In this document: piece after piece, positions 8,370 through 19,902 of the stretch
How positions within the stretch are numbered: the stretch's first letter is position 1
Layout: every line of letters begins with the position of its first letter
Source: Oceanimonas marisflavi
GTDB lineage: Bacteria; Pseudomonadota; Gammaproteobacteria; Enterobacterales; Aeromonadaceae
Assembly (NCBI RefSeq): GCF_003049725.1
Contig: NZ_QAGM01000005.1
Coordinates: 1 to 64,000 of the forward strand
Direction: 5' to 3'
DNA length: 64,000 nucleotides
Notes under the pieces: model-generated
Told to the model about the DNA's origin: nothing
Databases searched by the model: none
What the model saw: the letters and a program-made list of their open reading frames with translations, nothing else
Position numbers and translations under genes: made by a program

Positions 8370-8397
8370 CAAAAAAGCGCCCGCAGGCGCTTTTTTG
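8370..8397. terminator. intrinsic terminator downstream of rpmE
   Basis: A stem GCGCC/GGCGC-type hairpin flanked by A6 and T6 (aaaaaagcgcccgcaggcgc then six T) lies 17 nt after the rpmE stop. It can work in both directions and insulates rpmE from the nuclease gene. Confidence 0.85.
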
Positions 8398-8413
8398 AGA
8401 CCGGAGCAGCAGC

Positions 8414-8629
8414 TTATTTTTTGCTGCCCAGCATGCCGAAACGCTTGTTGAAGCGATCAACACGGCCGCCGGTGTCAAGAATCTTCTGCTTGCCGGTAAA
8501 GAAGGGGTGGCAAGAAGAGCAAACGTCCAGGTTCAGATCGTGGCCCAGGGTGGAGCGGGTCTTGATCTCGTTACCGCAAGAACATTTGGCAACAATTTCT
8601 TTGTATTCCGGGTGGATACCTTGTTTCAT
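8414..8629 (-). CDS. rpmE: 50S ribosomal protein L31 (zinc-binding type)
   Basis: Ribosomal protein L31, 71 residues (E. coli 70). The zinc-binding cysteines are present (KCSCGN and VCSSCHPF), so this is the C+ type that is replaced by the Zn-independent paralogue under zinc limitation in species that have both. The ATG at 8627-8629 (MKQGIHPEY) is the family start; a TTG two codons upstream is ignored. A good sigma-70 promoter lies at 8715-8743, leaving a leader of about 80 nt. It is divergent from priA, as in E. coli. Confidence 0.97.
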   Translation of the reverse strand: MKQGIHPEYKEIVAKCSCGNEIKTRSTLGHDLNLDVCSSCHPFFTGKQKILDTGGRVDRFNKRFGMLGSKK

Positions 8630-8714
8630 GGACAACCTCTGTCAGTAGGCCGTGTCGCTATCTGATCCTGAGCCAGACACCACACGAGAGTTACACGTTT
8701 TGTGAAGGGTGCGA

Positions 8715-8743
8715 ATAATATAGGATCGCCTTTTTTCAGGCAA
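8715..8743 (-). promoter_or_regulatory. candidate sigma-70 promoter for rpmE
   Basis: On the minus strand TTGCCT (8738-8743) and TATTAT (8715-8720) are separated by 17 bp. It overlaps the 5' flank of priA, so expression of the two genes may interfere. Confidence 0.55.
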
Positions 8744-8754
8744 GGAAAATGCGG

Positions 8755-10965
<2,211 letters not shown>

Positions 10966-11110
10966 CCTGCAGGAAGCAACAATGCGGTTACACTCCGCCG
11001 ACACGCTTCAAGCACATCCGTGTGTCGCTCGGCACATGGCGTCCATGCCATATGACGGTCGGCTACGGCAATCCCCATTGTCACTTCAGAAAGTTGCGGT
11101 GAGGCTGGAA

Positions 11111-11704
11111 TCAGTGCTGCTGACCCGGGTGAGCATCGTCGGGCCGGATCATGGATAACAGAAAGGTCAGGGCGCGACGGCAGCTGGGCTCGCTCATCAG
11201 CAGCTGGGTGTAATCGTTCTTGATGGGCAACACCTCCAGCCAGCGCTGGGTCACCCAGGCGGCGTCCTGCCAGCGCGGCTCGGGATGCAGCTCCGCCAGC
11301 TCGGGATATTCGGTAAACACCTCCTGCAGCTTGTCGGAGAGAATTTGTTCTACCGGCGACAATGAGCAGGATCGCCAGTTATCAAGCAAGTCCACCTCGG
11401 CCTGCAACAGGCCATCTGCCTCCTGAGCCAGCTCGCGAATGCGAAAGCGCTCGGTCGCTTCCACGGTAATGCCGAGCAGGCCGTCTTCCAGAGTATAGAA
11501 GTCGACAATTTTTACTCGTGCCCCCAGCATATAGAGATCGCCCTTGCCACTGTCGTCGGGATCTTCCAGCATGCCGATGCCAAAGCCACGATCGTCCTTG
11601 CCGGCCTCGGCCACCATGCGTACATATTTGGGTTCAAAAATGCGCAGCGGCACTCTGCCTTCCGGCAGCAAATGAAGAGTCAGCGGTAACAGTGCCAGTT
11701 TCAT
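11111..11704 (-). CDS. LON N-terminal (substrate-binding) domain protein
   Basis: This 197-residue cytoplasmic protein consists of the N-terminal domain of Lon protease without the ATPase or protease parts. LPLTLHLLPEGRVPLRIFEPKY near the N-terminus and GIGML in the middle are typical of the stand-alone family. Its biochemical role is unknown; recognition of unfolded substrates is a guess based on the domain. It stands alone between priA and argS, facing away from argS. The 145-bp gap to priA shows nothing clear. Confidence 0.75.
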   Translation of the reverse strand: MKLALLPLTLHLLPEGRVPLRIFEPKYVRMVAEAGKDDRGFGIGMLEDPDDSGKGDLYMLGARVKIVDFYTLEDGLLGITVEATERFRIRELAQEADGLLQAEVDLLDNWRSCSLSPVEQILSDKLQEVFTEYPELAELHPEPRWQDAAWVTQRWLEVLPIKNDYTQLLMSEPSCRRALTFLLSMIRPDDAHPGQQH

Positions 11705-11946
11705 GGGCTGCTCCTTATGCGCTTTCTATCAGCATGAACGGGAAACACCTGTTTTGCCACATGCCAGCCTTTCGACGGACATGGTGCATGCTGCAGCGGT
11801 ATACCAGAATGACCCGCCACAAGCTGTCCGGCTTTCAGACAAGTTCGGTGACTGCCCTGAACGGTAGTTTTTGACGCCCGTTATGAGTAGAATTTACGCC
11901 CCCTCGGGTTTTGCTCGACCTTGTCTCAAACTTTGGTGAACTGATA

Positions 11947-13701
11947 ATGAAAGAACATATTCAAGCGCTGCTTGAGCAGACGGTCTCTACTCTCAAACAA
12001 CAGGGCAAGCTGCCTGCCGAGCTGGAGCCCCGCATCCAGGTAGACCGCACCAAAGACAAGGCTCACGGCGATCTGGCCACCAATCTGGCGCTGTTGCTGG
12101 CCAAGCCGGCCAAACAGAACCCCCGCACCCTGGCTCAGCTGCTGGTGGACAACCTGCCCGATTCCGAGCTGGTGGCCAAAACCGAGCTGGCCGGCCCCGG
12201 CTTTATCAACTTCTTTCTCGACAGTGGCTGGCTGGCCCGCCAGGTCGATGCCATGGTCGCCGACGAGCGCGCCAACGTGCCTGCCACCGAGCATCCACAA
12301 ACCGTGGTGGTGGACTATTCCGCCCCCAACGTGGCCAAGGAAATGCACGTGGGCCATCTGCGCTCCACCATTATCGGCGACGCCGTGGTGCGCACTCTGG
12401 AATTCCTCGGTCACAAGGTGATCCGCGCCAACCATATCGGTGACTGGGGCACCCAGTTCGGCATGCTGATTGCCTATCTGGAAAAGCTGGAACAGGAAAA
12501 TCCGGACGTGCTGTCTTCCGGCCTGTCGGATCTGGAGCAGTTCTACCGGGAGTCCAAGCAGCAGTACGACGCCGACCCCGACTTTGCCGAGCGCGCCCGC
12601 AACTATGTGGTGAAACTGCAGGGCGGTGACGCCTACTGCCTGAACATGTGGCAGAAGCTGGTGGACATCACCCTGCAGCACAATCAGGCCGTTTATGACC
12701 GTCTGGGCGTTTCCCTGACGCCGGACAATGTGATGGGCGAGAGCATGTATAACCCCATGCTCAACGACATTGTCGCCGATCTGCAGCAAAAGGGTCTGGC
12801 GGTGGAAGACGAGGGCGCCCTGGTGGTGTACCTCGACGAATACAAGAATAAAGACGGCGACCCCATGGGCGTGATCGTGCGCAAGAAGGACGGCGGCTTC
12901 CTTTACACCACCACCGACATCGCCTGCGCCAAATACCGCTACGAGCAGCTGGGTGCCGACCGGGCCCTGTACTTTATCGACTCCCGCCAGCACCAGCACC
13001 TGATGCAGGCCTGGACCATAGTGCGCAAGGCCGGCTATATCCCCGACACCATGAGCCTGGAGCACCACGCCTTTGGCATGATGCTGGGCAAGGATGGCCG
13101 TCCGTTCAAGACCCGCTCCGGCGGCACCATCAAGCTGGTGGATCTGCTGGATGAGGCGGAAGAACGCGCCACCGCCCTGCTGGAGCAGAAAAAGACCGAT
13201 CTCAGCGCCGAAGAAAAGGCCCAGGTCGCAAAGCGGGTGGCCATGGCCGCAGTGAAATACGCCGATCTGTCCAAAAGCCGTACCACCGACTACATCTTCG
13301 ACTGGGACAACATGCTGTCGTTTGAGGGCAACACCGCCCCCTACCTGCAGTATGCCTACACCCGGGTGCAGTCCATTTTCCGCAAGGCCGGCGTCAGCGC
13401 CGATGCCCTGACCGGCAAGGTGGTGATTGAAGCCCCGGCGGAAGAAGCCCTGGCCCAGAAGCTGGTGCAGTTCAACGATACCGTCAAATCCGTGGCCGAC
13501 AAGGGCATGCCGCACCTGCTGTGTCTGTATCTGTATGAACTGTCCGGCGCCTTTATGAGCTTCTACGAAGCCTGCCCCATCAACAAGGACGGCGTGCCAG
13601 CCGAGGCCCGGGCCAGCCGCCTGCGTCTGTGTGCCGCCACCGCCAGAGTGCTGCAGCAGGGTCTGTCCCTGCTCGGTATCGACACCCTGGAGCGGATGTA
13701 A
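11947..13701 (+). CDS. argS: arginyl-tRNA synthetase
   Basis: Class I aminoacyl-tRNA synthetase that charges tRNA-Arg, 584 residues (E. coli 577). The N-terminal tRNA-recognition (Add1) domain is followed by the catalytic HIGH-type motif HVGH in [18 protein letters not shown]. The KMSKS equivalent is degenerate as usual in ArgRS ([16 protein letters not shown]). The DALR anticodon-binding domain ends the protein. The frame opens 36 nt earlier, but [11 protein letters not shown] at 11947 matches the family start. Only 3 nt separate it from ftsN. The 242-bp upstream gap shows no other gene. Confidence 0.97.
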   Translation: MKEHIQALLEQTVSTLKQQGKLPAELEPRIQVDRTKDKAHGDLATNLALLLAKPAKQNPRTLAQLLVDNLPDSELVAKTELAGPGFINFFLDSGWLARQVDAMVADERANVPATEHPQTVVVDYSAPNVAKEMHVGHLRSTIIGDAVVRTLEFLGHKVIRANHIGDWGTQFGMLIAYLEKLEQENPDVLSSGLSDLEQFYRESKQQYDADPDFAERARNYVVKLQGGDAYCLNMWQKLVDITLQHNQAVYDRLGVSLTPDNVMGESMYNPMLNDIVADLQQKGLAVEDEGALVVYLDEYKNKDGDPMGVIVRKKDGGFLYTTTDIACAKYRYEQLGADRALYFIDSRQHQHLMQAWTIVRKAGYIPDTMSLEHHAFGMMLGKDGRPFKTRSGGTIKLVDLLDEAEERATALLEQKKTDLSAEEKAQVAKRVAMAAVKYADLSKSRTTDYIFDWDNMLSFEGNTAPYLQYAYTRVQSIFRKAGVSADALTGKVVIEAPAEEALAQKLVQFNDTVKSVADKGMPHLLCLYLYELSGAFMSFYEACPINKDGVPAEARASRLRLCAATARVLQQGLSLLGIDTLERM

Positions 13702-13704
13702 GCC

Positions 13705-14289
13705 ATGCCCAGGGATTACGTTCGCCGCAGCCCGCCCAAAAAAAAGGGCGGCTCCCCAAAGCGTGCCGGCGGTCGCAGCCGGGCGCCGGAGCGACGTATT
13801 CCCTGGCTCGCCATCCTGTTTGCCCTGATGCTGTTGGGTGGCCTCGGCTACATCATCTTTCTGATCAAGGGGTCTGCCGGGCAACAGCAGGTTGCCGAAC
13901 CACCCCCTGCCCAGCAGCCGGCACCGGCAAAAAAGATCAATCCCATTGATCAAAAGCCGGTGGAAAAGTGGCGTTACATTGAGCAGCTGGAAAACAAGGA
14001 AGTGGTGGTGAGCGTGCCCACCCCCGCCAGCGAGCGCAAAAAGCCCGATGCCGCCCCCAGCGTGACCTACTACATGCAATGCGGCTCGTTCCGCTCCTCG
14101 GCCCAGGCGGAGCAGCTCAAGGCCCGCATCGCCTTTCAGGGGCTGACCTCGGAAGTCAGGCGCAGCGAAGGCAGCAACGGGGTCTGGTACCGGGTGGTCA
14201 TGGGCCCCTACGACAGCAAGCGCCTGGCCGATCAGGAAAAGCACAAAATGAGCCGCATCAACACCGGCTGCATCGTGCTGCAGGGTTGA
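13705..14289 (+). CDS. ftsN: cell division protein FtsN (SPOR domain)
   Basis: FtsN is the late divisome protein that triggers septal peptidoglycan synthesis. The 194-residue protein has a short Lys/Arg/Pro-rich cytoplasmic tail (MPRDYVRRSPPKKK, the part that contacts FtsA in E. coli). One transmembrane helix spans about residues 34-54, a Pro-rich periplasmic linker follows, and the C-terminal SPOR domain (about 117-194) binds denuded glycan at the septum. It is shorter than E. coli FtsN (319) because the linker is short. The order argS-ftsN-hslV-hslU resembles the E. coli ftsN-hslVU region. The stop overlaps the heat-shock promoter of hslV. Confidence 0.9.
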   Translation: MPRDYVRRSPPKKKGGSPKRAGGRSRAPERRIPWLAILFALMLLGGLGYIIFLIKGSAGQQQVAEPPPAQQPAPAKKINPIDQKPVEKWRYIEQLENKEVVVSVPTPASERKKPDAAPSVTYYMQCGSFRSSAQAEQLKARIAFQGLTSEVRRSEGSNGVWYRVVMGPYDSKRLADQEKHKMSRINTGCIVLQG

Positions 14290-14313
14290 AGTTTTTCCCG
14301 CCCGCCCCCATCT
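14285..14313 (+). promoter_or_regulatory. sigma-32 (heat-shock) promoter for hslVU
   Basis: GTTGAAG (14285-14291, consensus CTTGAAA) is followed after about 14 bp by CCCCATCT (14306-14313), an exact match to the sigma-32 -10 consensus CCCCATNT. It overlaps the ftsN stop and lies 58 bp before the hslV start. hslVU is a known heat-shock operon in E. coli. Confidence 0.75.
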
Positions 14314-14370
14314 TCGTGAACATGACATTTTCGCCGGCCCGGCCGGCAACACCGTCAAGTGAGGTTCACA

Positions 14371-14901
14371 GTGACAACAATCGTTTCAGTACGCCGTAAC
14401 GGCAAGGTGGTTATCGGTGGCGATGGCCAGGTTTCCCTGGGCAATACCGTGATGAAAGGCAACGCCCGCAAGGTTCACCGCCTGCACAACGGCAAGGTGC
14501 TGGCCGGCTTTGCCGGTGGCACCGCCGACGCCTTTACCCTGCTGGAACGCTTTGAGGCCAAGCTGCAGGCCCATCAGGGCAACCTGGAGCGCGCTGCCGT
14601 GGCGCTGGCCAAGGACTGGCGGACCGACCGCGCCCTGCGCCGGCTCGAGGCCCTGCTGGCGGTGGCCGATGACAAGCATTCCTTTATCATTACCGGCAAC
14701 GGCGACGTGGTGCAGCCCGAGCAGGATCTGATCGCCATCGGCTCCGGCGGCGCCTTCGCCCAGTCCGCCGCCCGCGCCCTGCTGGAGAACACCGACATGG
14801 ACGCCCGGGACATAGTGGAAAAGGCGCTCACCATCGCCGGTGACATCTGCGTCTACACCAACGGCAACCAGACCATCGAAGAACTCGACTACGGCCACTG
14901 A
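14371..14901 (+). CDS. hslV: ATP-dependent protease subunit HslV (ClpQ)
   Basis: Proteolytic subunit of the HslUV complex, a bacterial proteasome relative; twelve copies form the chamber. It has 176 residues, as in E. coli. The start is GTG at 14371, giving [11 protein letters not shown]; after Met removal the N-terminal Thr is the catalytic nucleophile, so this start is required for function. An upstream in-frame extension to 14359 would bury that Thr. GAGGT lies just upstream. It carries the family motifs [14 protein letters not shown] and [16 protein letters not shown]. It is co-transcribed with hslU 27 bp downstream, from a sigma-32 promoter at 14285-14313. Confidence 0.97.
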   Translation: MTTIVSVRRNGKVVIGGDGQVSLGNTVMKGNARKVHRLHNGKVLAGFAGGTADAFTLLERFEAKLQAHQGNLERAAVALAKDWRTDRALRRLEALLAVADDKHSFIITGNGDVVQPEQDLIAIGSGGAFAQSAARALLENTDMDARDIVEKALTIAGDICVYTNGNQTIEELDYGH

Positions 14902-14928
14902 AGCGGGCCGCTGCAACAGGATTACATT

Positions 14929-16257
14929 ATGTCTGACATGACCCCGAGAGAAATCGTCCACGAGCTGGACCGTCACATTGTCGGCCAGGCCGACGCCAAG
15001 CGCGCCGTGGCCATCGCCCTGCGCAACCGCTGGCGCCGCATGCAGCTCGAGCCCGAGCTGCGCCAGGAAGTCACCCCCAAGAACATTCTGATGATTGGAC
15101 CCACCGGCGTGGGCAAGACCGAAATCGCCCGCCGCCTGGCCAAACTGGCCAATGCGCCCTTTATCAAGGTGGAAGCGACCAAGTTCACCGAAGTGGGCTA
15201 TGTGGGCAAGGAAGTAGACTCCATTATTCGCGATCTCACCGACATCGCCATGAAAATGGTGCGTGAGCAGCAGGTGGAGAAATACCGCCACCGCGCCGAG
15301 GAAGCCGCCGAAGAGCGGGTGCTTGACGCCCTGCTGCCCAACCCGCGCAACACCTGGGGCGAGGAAGAAAAGGCCGACAACAGCGGCAGCCGCCAGATCT
15401 TTCGCAAGAAACTGCGCGAGGGCAAGCTCGACGACAAGGAAATCGAGATCAATGTGGCCGCGCCGCAGATGGGCGTGGAGATCATGGCCCCCCCCGGCAT
15501 GGAAGAAATGACCAATCAGCTGCAGGGCATGTTCCAGAACCTGGCCGGCAATACCAGCAAACAGCGCAAGATGAAAATCAAGGAAGCCTTCAAGCTGCTG
15601 GTAGAAGAAGAAGCCGCCAAGCTGGTGAATCCGGAAGAGCTGAAAGAGCAGGCCATTCACGCGGTGGAAAACCACGGCATTGTGTTTATCGACGAGTTCG
15701 ACAAAATCTGCAAGCGCGGCGAAAGCTCGGGCCCCGATGTGTCCCGGGAAGGGGTACAGCGGGATCTGCTGCCGCTGATTGAGGGCAGCACCATCAACAC
15801 CAAGCATGGCATGGTGCGTACCGATCACATGCTGTTTATCGCCTCCGGCGCCTTCCAGGTCGCCAGACCTTCGGATCTGATCCCCGAGCTGCAGGGCCGT
15901 CTGCCCATTCGTGTCGAACTGAGCTCGCTCACCACCGAAGACTTCGAGCGCATTCTTACCGAGCCCAGCGCCTCGCTTACCGAGCAGTACAAGGCACTGC
16001 TGGCCACCGAGAACGTGCATGTGGAGTTTACCGATGACGGCATTCGCCGCCTGGCCGATGCCGCCTGGCGGGTGAACGAGACCACCGAGAACATTGGTGC
16101 CCGTCGTCTGCACACCGTGATGGAGCGGCTGCTGGACGAGCTGTCGTTCGAGGCATCCGACAAATCCGGCGAAACCATCACGGTAGATGCCGATTATGTG
16201 GATCGTTATCTCAAGAATCTGGTGGAAGACGAGGATCTGAGCCGCTTTATCCTCTGA
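14929..16257 (+). CDS. hslU: ATPase subunit HslU (ClpY) of the HslUV protease
   Basis: AAA+ unfoldase that feeds substrates to HslV, 442 residues (E. coli 443). Walker A is [15 protein letters not shown] (about residue 56), the pore motif is GYVGKEV, and Walker B is [11 protein letters not shown]. The I-domain between them is rich in Glu and Arg. The C-terminal sensor region ([18 protein letters not shown]) and the terminal SRFIL, which docks into HslV, are intact. It is the second gene of the heat-shock hslVU operon. Confidence 0.98.
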   Translation: MSDMTPREIVHELDRHIVGQADAKRAVAIALRNRWRRMQLEPELRQEVTPKNILMIGPTGVGKTEIARRLAKLANAPFIKVEATKFTEVGYVGKEVDSIIRDLTDIAMKMVREQQVEKYRHRAEEAAEERVLDALLPNPRNTWGEEEKADNSGSRQIFRKKLREGKLDDKEIEINVAAPQMGVEIMAPPGMEEMTNQLQGMFQNLAGNTSKQRKMKIKEAFKLLVEEEAAKLVNPEELKEQAIHAVENHGIVFIDEFDKICKRGESSGPDVSREGVQRDLLPLIEGSTINTKHGMVRTDHMLFIASGAFQVARPSDLIPELQGRLPIRVELSSLTTEDFERILTEPSASLTEQYKALLATENVHVEFTDDGIRRLADAAWRVNETTENIGARRLHTVMERLLDELSFEASDKSGETITVDADYVDRYLKNLVEDEDLSRFIL

Positions 16258-16269
16258 TTCATATGATTC

Positions 16270-16320
16270 CGGGAGCGGTCACATCATTGTGATTGAAAAC
16301 CGCTCCCGCCCCCTTATACT
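16270..16320 (+). promoter_or_regulatory. promoter and nested hairpin upstream of rraA
   Basis: A perfect 10-bp inverted repeat (16270-16279 with 16299-16308) encloses a smaller palindrome TCACA-N4-TGTGA (16279-16292). A sigma-70 promoter overlaps it: TTGAAA (16293-16298), 16 bp, TATACT (16315-16320). It separates hslU from rraA and could be a terminator or attenuator for hslU as well as a regulated promoter. Confidence 0.5.
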
Positions 16321-16353
16321 GAAGTTACCTTGTCCTCAGACGTGGCTGACTCC

Positions 16354-16839
16354 ATGGAATACAATACTTCTGAACTGTGCGATACCTACATTGATATGGT
16401 CGACGTGGTCGAGCCCATGTTCTCCACCTTTGGCGGCCGCAGCTCTTTTGGCGGCGTCGTTTCCACCGTCAAGTGCTTTGAGTCCAACGGGCTGATCCTT
16501 GAGGTGGTCAAACAAAATGGCGTGGGCCGGGTATTGCTGATCGACGGCGGCGGCTCATTGCGCCGGGCGCTGATCGATGCCGATATCGCCGAAACCGCGG
16601 CGGAAAATGGCTGGGAAGGCATTGTCTGCTATGGCTGCGTACGCGAAGTCGACGCCCTTGAAGACACCGACATCGGCATTCAGGCCCTGGCCTCCATTCC
16701 GGTAAGTGCAGACGACAACGACACCGGCGAGCTGGACGTGCCGGTCAACTTTGGCGGCGTCACTTTCCTGCCGGAAGATCATCTCTATGCCGACACCACC
16801 GGCATTATCCTTTCACCGGAAGCCCTGGATATCGAGTAA
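16354..16839 (+). CDS. rraA: regulator of RNase E activity A, RraA
   Basis: RraA is a trimeric protein that binds RNase E and inhibits mRNA decay. At 161 residues it matches E. coli RraA in length and closely in sequence ([12 protein letters not shown] at the N-terminus, [31 protein letters not shown], and the terminal LDIE). The ATG at 16354 is the family start; an upstream TTG at 16330 is unlikely. It follows hslU with its own promoter and ends in a strong terminator. Confidence 0.96.
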   Translation: MEYNTSELCDTYIDMVDVVEPMFSTFGGRSSFGGVVSTVKCFESNGLILEVVKQNGVGRVLLIDGGGSLRRALIDADIAETAAENGWEGIVCYGCVREVDALEDTDIGIQALASIPVSADDNDTGELDVPVNFGGVTFLPEDHLYADTTGIILSPEALDIE

Positions 16840-16870
16840 AAAAATGCCGGCCTCAAGGCCGGCATTTTTA
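16840..16870. terminator. bidirectional terminator between rraA and zapB
   Basis: Perfect stem ATGCCGGCC/GGCCGGCAT with a short loop, flanked by A7 on the left and T5 on the right, lies directly after the rraA stop. It serves the convergent rraA and zapB genes. Confidence 0.9.
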
Positions 16871-16896
16871 TGAAAGCGTGAACGCGCCAAGCGCAA

Positions 16897-17106
16897 TCAG
16901 GCGCTTTCTTCCACCTGATCAATCTTGCCCAGCAGTGCCTGCAGACGCTCCTGCCAGGCCTGTTGCTGCTGACGCAGCTGCTGGTTTTCGTCGCCCAGCT
17001 TGCCATTTTGCTCTTTCAGCTCGTCCACTTCCATCTGCAACAGAGAGATGGTGTCAACCGCAGTCTGGATTTTGGCTTCCAGCTTTTCCAGTACATCAAA
17101 AGACAT
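16897..17106 (-). CDS. zapB: cell division protein ZapB
   Basis: ZapB is a small coiled-coil protein that stabilises the Z-ring together with ZapA and links it to MatP. It has 69 residues and is almost entirely a heptad-patterned coiled coil ([20 protein letters not shown], then a Gln-rich stretch). It converges on rraA, an arrangement also seen in enterobacteria where rraA and zapB are neighbours. The 142 bp to cysE contain only short GC-rich hairpins. Confidence 0.93.
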   Translation of the reverse strand: MSFDVLEKLEAKIQTAVDTISLLQMEVDELKEQNGKLGDENQQLRQQQQAWQERLQALLGKIDQVEESA

Positions 17107-17248
17107 GTGCTAACCCCTGTAATTCACGTTTCCGGCCGTTCGGCCCCTCAGCCTCGAGCATACCTTGGCCCCGCGCGGACAACAAGACACCGCGCCGGGC
17201 TGCAAGCCGTTTGTCGCAAAATTATGCCGGCCCGGTCAAATCACTACG

Positions 17249-18031
17249 TCAGATATTCTGGCTCATATCGAGCGAAGGCTTGTCGGAGCCCGGTCGCCCC
17301 ACTACCCGGGCCGGCACACCGGCCACGGTAGTGTGGGCCGGTACCGGTTCCAGCACCACACTGCCGGCGCCGATCTTGGCACCGGTACCCACCTCAATAT
17401 TGCCCAGGATCTTGGCGCCGGCGCCGATCATGACCCCTTCCCGAATCTTGGGATGACGGTCGCCCCCTTCCTTGCCGGTGCCGCCCAGGGTTACGCTCTG
17501 CAGAATGGAGACATCATCCTCGATCACGGCGGTTTCCCCCACCACTATGCCGGTGGCGTGATCAAACATGATGCCCTTGCCAATCCGCGCCGCCGGGTGG
17601 ACATCCACTCCGAACACCACCGAAATCTGGTTCTGCAGGTAGGTGGCCAGTGCACGGCGGCCATGGCGCCACAACCAGTTGGAAATGCGATAGCCTTGCA
17701 GGGCATGAAAGCCCTTGAGATACAGCAAGGGGGTGGAAAACAGCTCTACCGCCGGATCCCGTTCCTGTACCGCACAGATATCGGTAGCCACCATATCGAG
17801 AATGGCGGGTTCCTCATCCAGCGCCACCTCGATGATTTCCCGCAGCGAGATAGCCGGCATCACCGAACTTTCCAGCTTGTTGGCCAGAATAAAGCTCAGG
17901 GCGCATTTGAGGGTATCGTGGTTAAGAATGGTGGAGTAGAAAAAGCTGCCCAGCATGGGCTCTTCCGCAATCATACGCTGGGCTTCTTCACGAATACGCA
18001 GCCAGGTTCTGGATTGAATGCCGTCTTCCAT
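17249..18031 (-). CDS. cysE: serine O-acetyltransferase
   Basis: CysE makes O-acetylserine from serine and acetyl-CoA, the first step of cysteine synthesis. The 260-residue protein has an N-terminal helical domain and a C-terminal left-handed beta-helix of hexapeptide repeats. The highly conserved blocks FDHATGIVVGETAVIEDDVS and GGDRHPKIREGVMIGAGAKI carry the active-site Asp/His residues. The C-terminus ends in Asn-Ile; in E. coli a terminal Ile inserts into CysK, so complex formation is plausible. The ATG at 18031 (MEDGIQSRTW) fits the family; an in-frame TTG extension to 18073 is unlikely. It lies 28 bp downstream of fieF on the same strand. Confidence 0.95.
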   Translation of the reverse strand: MEDGIQSRTWLRIREEAQRMIAEEPMLGSFFYSTILNHDTLKCALSFILANKLESSVMPAISLREIIEVALDEEPAILDMVATDICAVQERDPAVELFSTPLLYLKGFHALQGYRISNWLWRHGRRALATYLQNQISVVFGVDVHPAARIGKGIMFDHATGIVVGETAVIEDDVSILQSVTLGGTGKEGGDRHPKIREGVMIGAGAKILGNIEVGTGAKIGAGSVVLEPVPAHTTVAGVPARVVGRPGSDKPSLDMSQNI

Positions 18032-18059
18032 GGGTAAAACCTTGTTTTTAAATGTATTT

Positions 18060-18959
18060 TCACTCACTTTCAAGCCGGGTCTTGAAAGGTACTACCGACA
18101 CAGGATCCATATGGATGATAATGTCAGCGTCGGGAAACAGCCGTCGCAGTTCACGTTCGGCCTTGTCGGCAATGCCGTGGGCACGGACCAGAGGCAGTTG
18201 ATCCGCAAGCTCCAGGTGCAGCTGAATAAAGCGGGTCCGGCCCGACCGCCGGGTACGCAGATCGTGCAACCCCCGCACCCCTTCCACCGCCAGACAGCAT
18301 TCAATAATGCGCTTTTGCTCTTCATCCGGCAACCGCCTGTCGAGCAGCATCTGGGCAGAATCGTAACCGATTTTAAGCGCACCATACAAAATATGGCCAC
18401 CGATCAGCACCGCAAACAGGCCGTCGGCCCAGTGCCAGCCCAGCCAGGACAGCACGATCGCCAGCAATACCGCCAGATTCAGTAATATGTCGGCCCGGTA
18501 GTGCAGCTGATCGGCCTGAATGGCCAGTGACTGGGTGCGGTGGATCACATATTGCTGAAAGGCGATAAGCATACCGGTCAGCACCAGCGAAAACAGCATT
18601 ACCCAGATACCGGCTTCCGGACGCTGCACCTGTTCGGCATTGAGCAGCCGGGACATACCGTTGATCACCAGAAACACCGCCGAGCCACTGATAAAGGCCG
18701 ACTGGGCCAGGCCCGCCAGCGACTCCGCCTTGCCATGGCCAAAACGATGCTCCTCGTCCGGAGGCACCAGGGCATAGCGAATGGCCATCAGATTGATCAA
18801 TGAGGCGCTGATATCCAGCAGAGAGTCGGTAAGCGAGGCCAGCATGCTGGCGGAGCCGGTATAAAACCAGGCGATGAGTTTGGCGACGATCAGCAGGCCG
18901 GCCACCAGGGTGGCCGCCATGGCTGCCCTGGTCACCAGACGAGAGTAAGACTTGGTCAT
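18060..18959 (-). CDS. fieF: cation diffusion facilitator FieF (Fe2+/Zn2+ efflux)
   Basis: Proton-coupled metal exporter of the inner membrane, 299 residues (E. coli FieF/YiiP 300). It has six predicted transmembrane helices, the metal site residues in DSLLDISAS and HYRADILLN, FGHGKAESLA in the cytosolic loop, and a C-terminal cytoplasmic metal-binding domain ending IIHMDPVSVVP. The similarity to E. coli FieF is high throughout. It may be co-transcribed with cysE. Confidence 0.93.
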   Translation of the reverse strand: MTKSYSRLVTRAAMAATLVAGLLIVAKLIAWFYTGSASMLASLTDSLLDISASLINLMAIRYALVPPDEEHRFGHGKAESLAGLAQSAFISGSAVFLVINGMSRLLNAEQVQRPEAGIWVMLFSLVLTGMLIAFQQYVIHRTQSLAIQADQLHYRADILLNLAVLLAIVLSWLGWHWADGLFAVLIGGHILYGALKIGYDSAQMLLDRRLPDEEQKRIIECCLAVEGVRGLHDLRTRRSGRTRFIQLHLELADQLPLVRAHGIADKAERELRRLFPDADIIIHMDPVSVVPFKTRLESE

Positions 18960-19036
18960 GAATGGGCCGGTGGAAACATTTGGGTCATTATAACGTCAGA
19001 CCACCGGCCGTCAGTGTTTTTGAAAAAGGCGTAATA

Positions 19037-19333
19037 TCAGGCCAGATCACACATCAGCTCTTCCAGCTCTTCGCGGCTGTCTTCCATCAGATGATAGAGT
19101 TCAAAGGCATCATAGGCTGAAAGAGAAAGGCAGACGGGAGCGCCGGCCACGTCTTCGCAAATAAGCACCATCCCCTGTTCCCCCCGGCGAAACAGCACAT
19201 GGTCGAAGTCGACAATAAAATGCTGCTGTCGTTCAGCTACCTCCACTTCCAGCTCGCCGGTTGGATGCAGCGTCATGTGGGCTTGTGCAGGATGAGTATC
19301 TGCCAGCGTATAGATGCATCGTCTGATCAACAT
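19037..19333 (-). CDS. conserved hypothetical small protein
   Basis: This is a 98-residue soluble protein with no recognised domain. Alternating hydrophobic residues (TGELEVEVAERQQHFIVDFD) suggest a small beta-rich fold. The C-terminus is strongly acidic (EDSREELEELMCDLA) and likely helical. The second ATG (19333) is preferred because AAGGAG is correctly spaced from it and too close to the first ATG at 19339. It lies between fieF and trmL on the same strand but with gaps of about 80 bp on each side, so it is probably its own unit. Coding is supported by the ribosome binding site and reading-frame codon use only. Confidence 0.55.
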   Translation of the reverse strand: MLIRRCIYTLADTHPAQAHMTLHPTGELEVEVAERQQHFIVDFDHVLFRRGEQGMVLICEDVAGAPVCLSLSAYDAFELYHLMEDSREELEELMCDLA

Positions 19334-19421
19334 GGCCATTCTCCTTGGTTGCCGACTTCAGCCACCAAGTGTAGGCCAGATTAATTAATAAACAATCACA
19401 ATAAATGACTGTTATTTCCAT

Positions 19422-19898
19422 TCAGCCCGGGACGGCTGAGGCTCCGGCAAAACCCTGCTGTCGCCAGGCTTCATAGCTGATCACCGCCACCGCATTGGAC
19501 AGGTTAAGACTGCGGCTGTCGGGCTGCATGGGAATGCGAATGCGAAAGCCGGGGGCTATTCCTGCCAGCACCGCATCGGGCAGGCCGCGGGTCTCGGGGC
19601 CAAACAGCAGCACGTCGCCGGGTTGGTAGGCCGCTTCGTGATGGTGGCGGCTACCCTTGGTGGTGCAGGCGAAAATACGCCGTCCGGCCATGGACTGCAC
19701 AAAGACGGTGTAATTTTCATGCACCGTGATACGGCCGTAATCCGCATAATCCAGCCCGGCCCGGCGCAGCCGTTTTTCATCCAGGCTGAAACCCAGCGGC
19801 TCAATCAGGTGCAGCCGGCAGCCGTTGTTACGTACCAGCCGCATGATATTGCCGGTGTTGGGTGCAATTTCCGGCTCGTAAAGGGCGATTTCAAACAC
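19422..19898 (-). CDS. trmL: tRNA (cytidine(34)-2'-O)-methyltransferase TrmL
   Basis: SPOUT-family enzyme that 2'-O-methylates the wobble nucleotide of tRNA-Leu isoacceptors, 158 residues (E. coli TrmL 157). It shows the N-terminal [17 protein letters not shown], the SAM-binding trefoil-knot motifs [11 protein letters not shown] and [19 protein letters not shown], and the typical ending. The MATE exporter gene lies 4 bp upstream on the same strand, so the two are co-transcribed. Confidence 0.95.
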   Translation of the reverse strand: MFEIALYEPEIAPNTGNIMRLVRNNGCRLHLIEPLGFSLDEKRLRRAGLDYADYGRITVHENYTVFVQSMAGRRIFACTTKGSRHHHEAAYQPGDVLLFGPETRGLPDAVLAGIAPGFRIRIPMQPDSRSLNLSNAVAVISYEAWRQQGFAGASAVPG

Positions 19899-19902
19899 TG
19901 AA

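Noticed and set aside
11926-14358. 810-codon minus-strand frame opposite argS and ftsN
   Set aside because: Low-complexity His/Gly/Gln-rich translation typical of antisense frames in GC-rich genes; argS and ftsN are certain.
14386-16113. 575-codon minus-strand frame opposite hslVU
   Set aside because: Antisense shadow; hslV and hslU are well supported.
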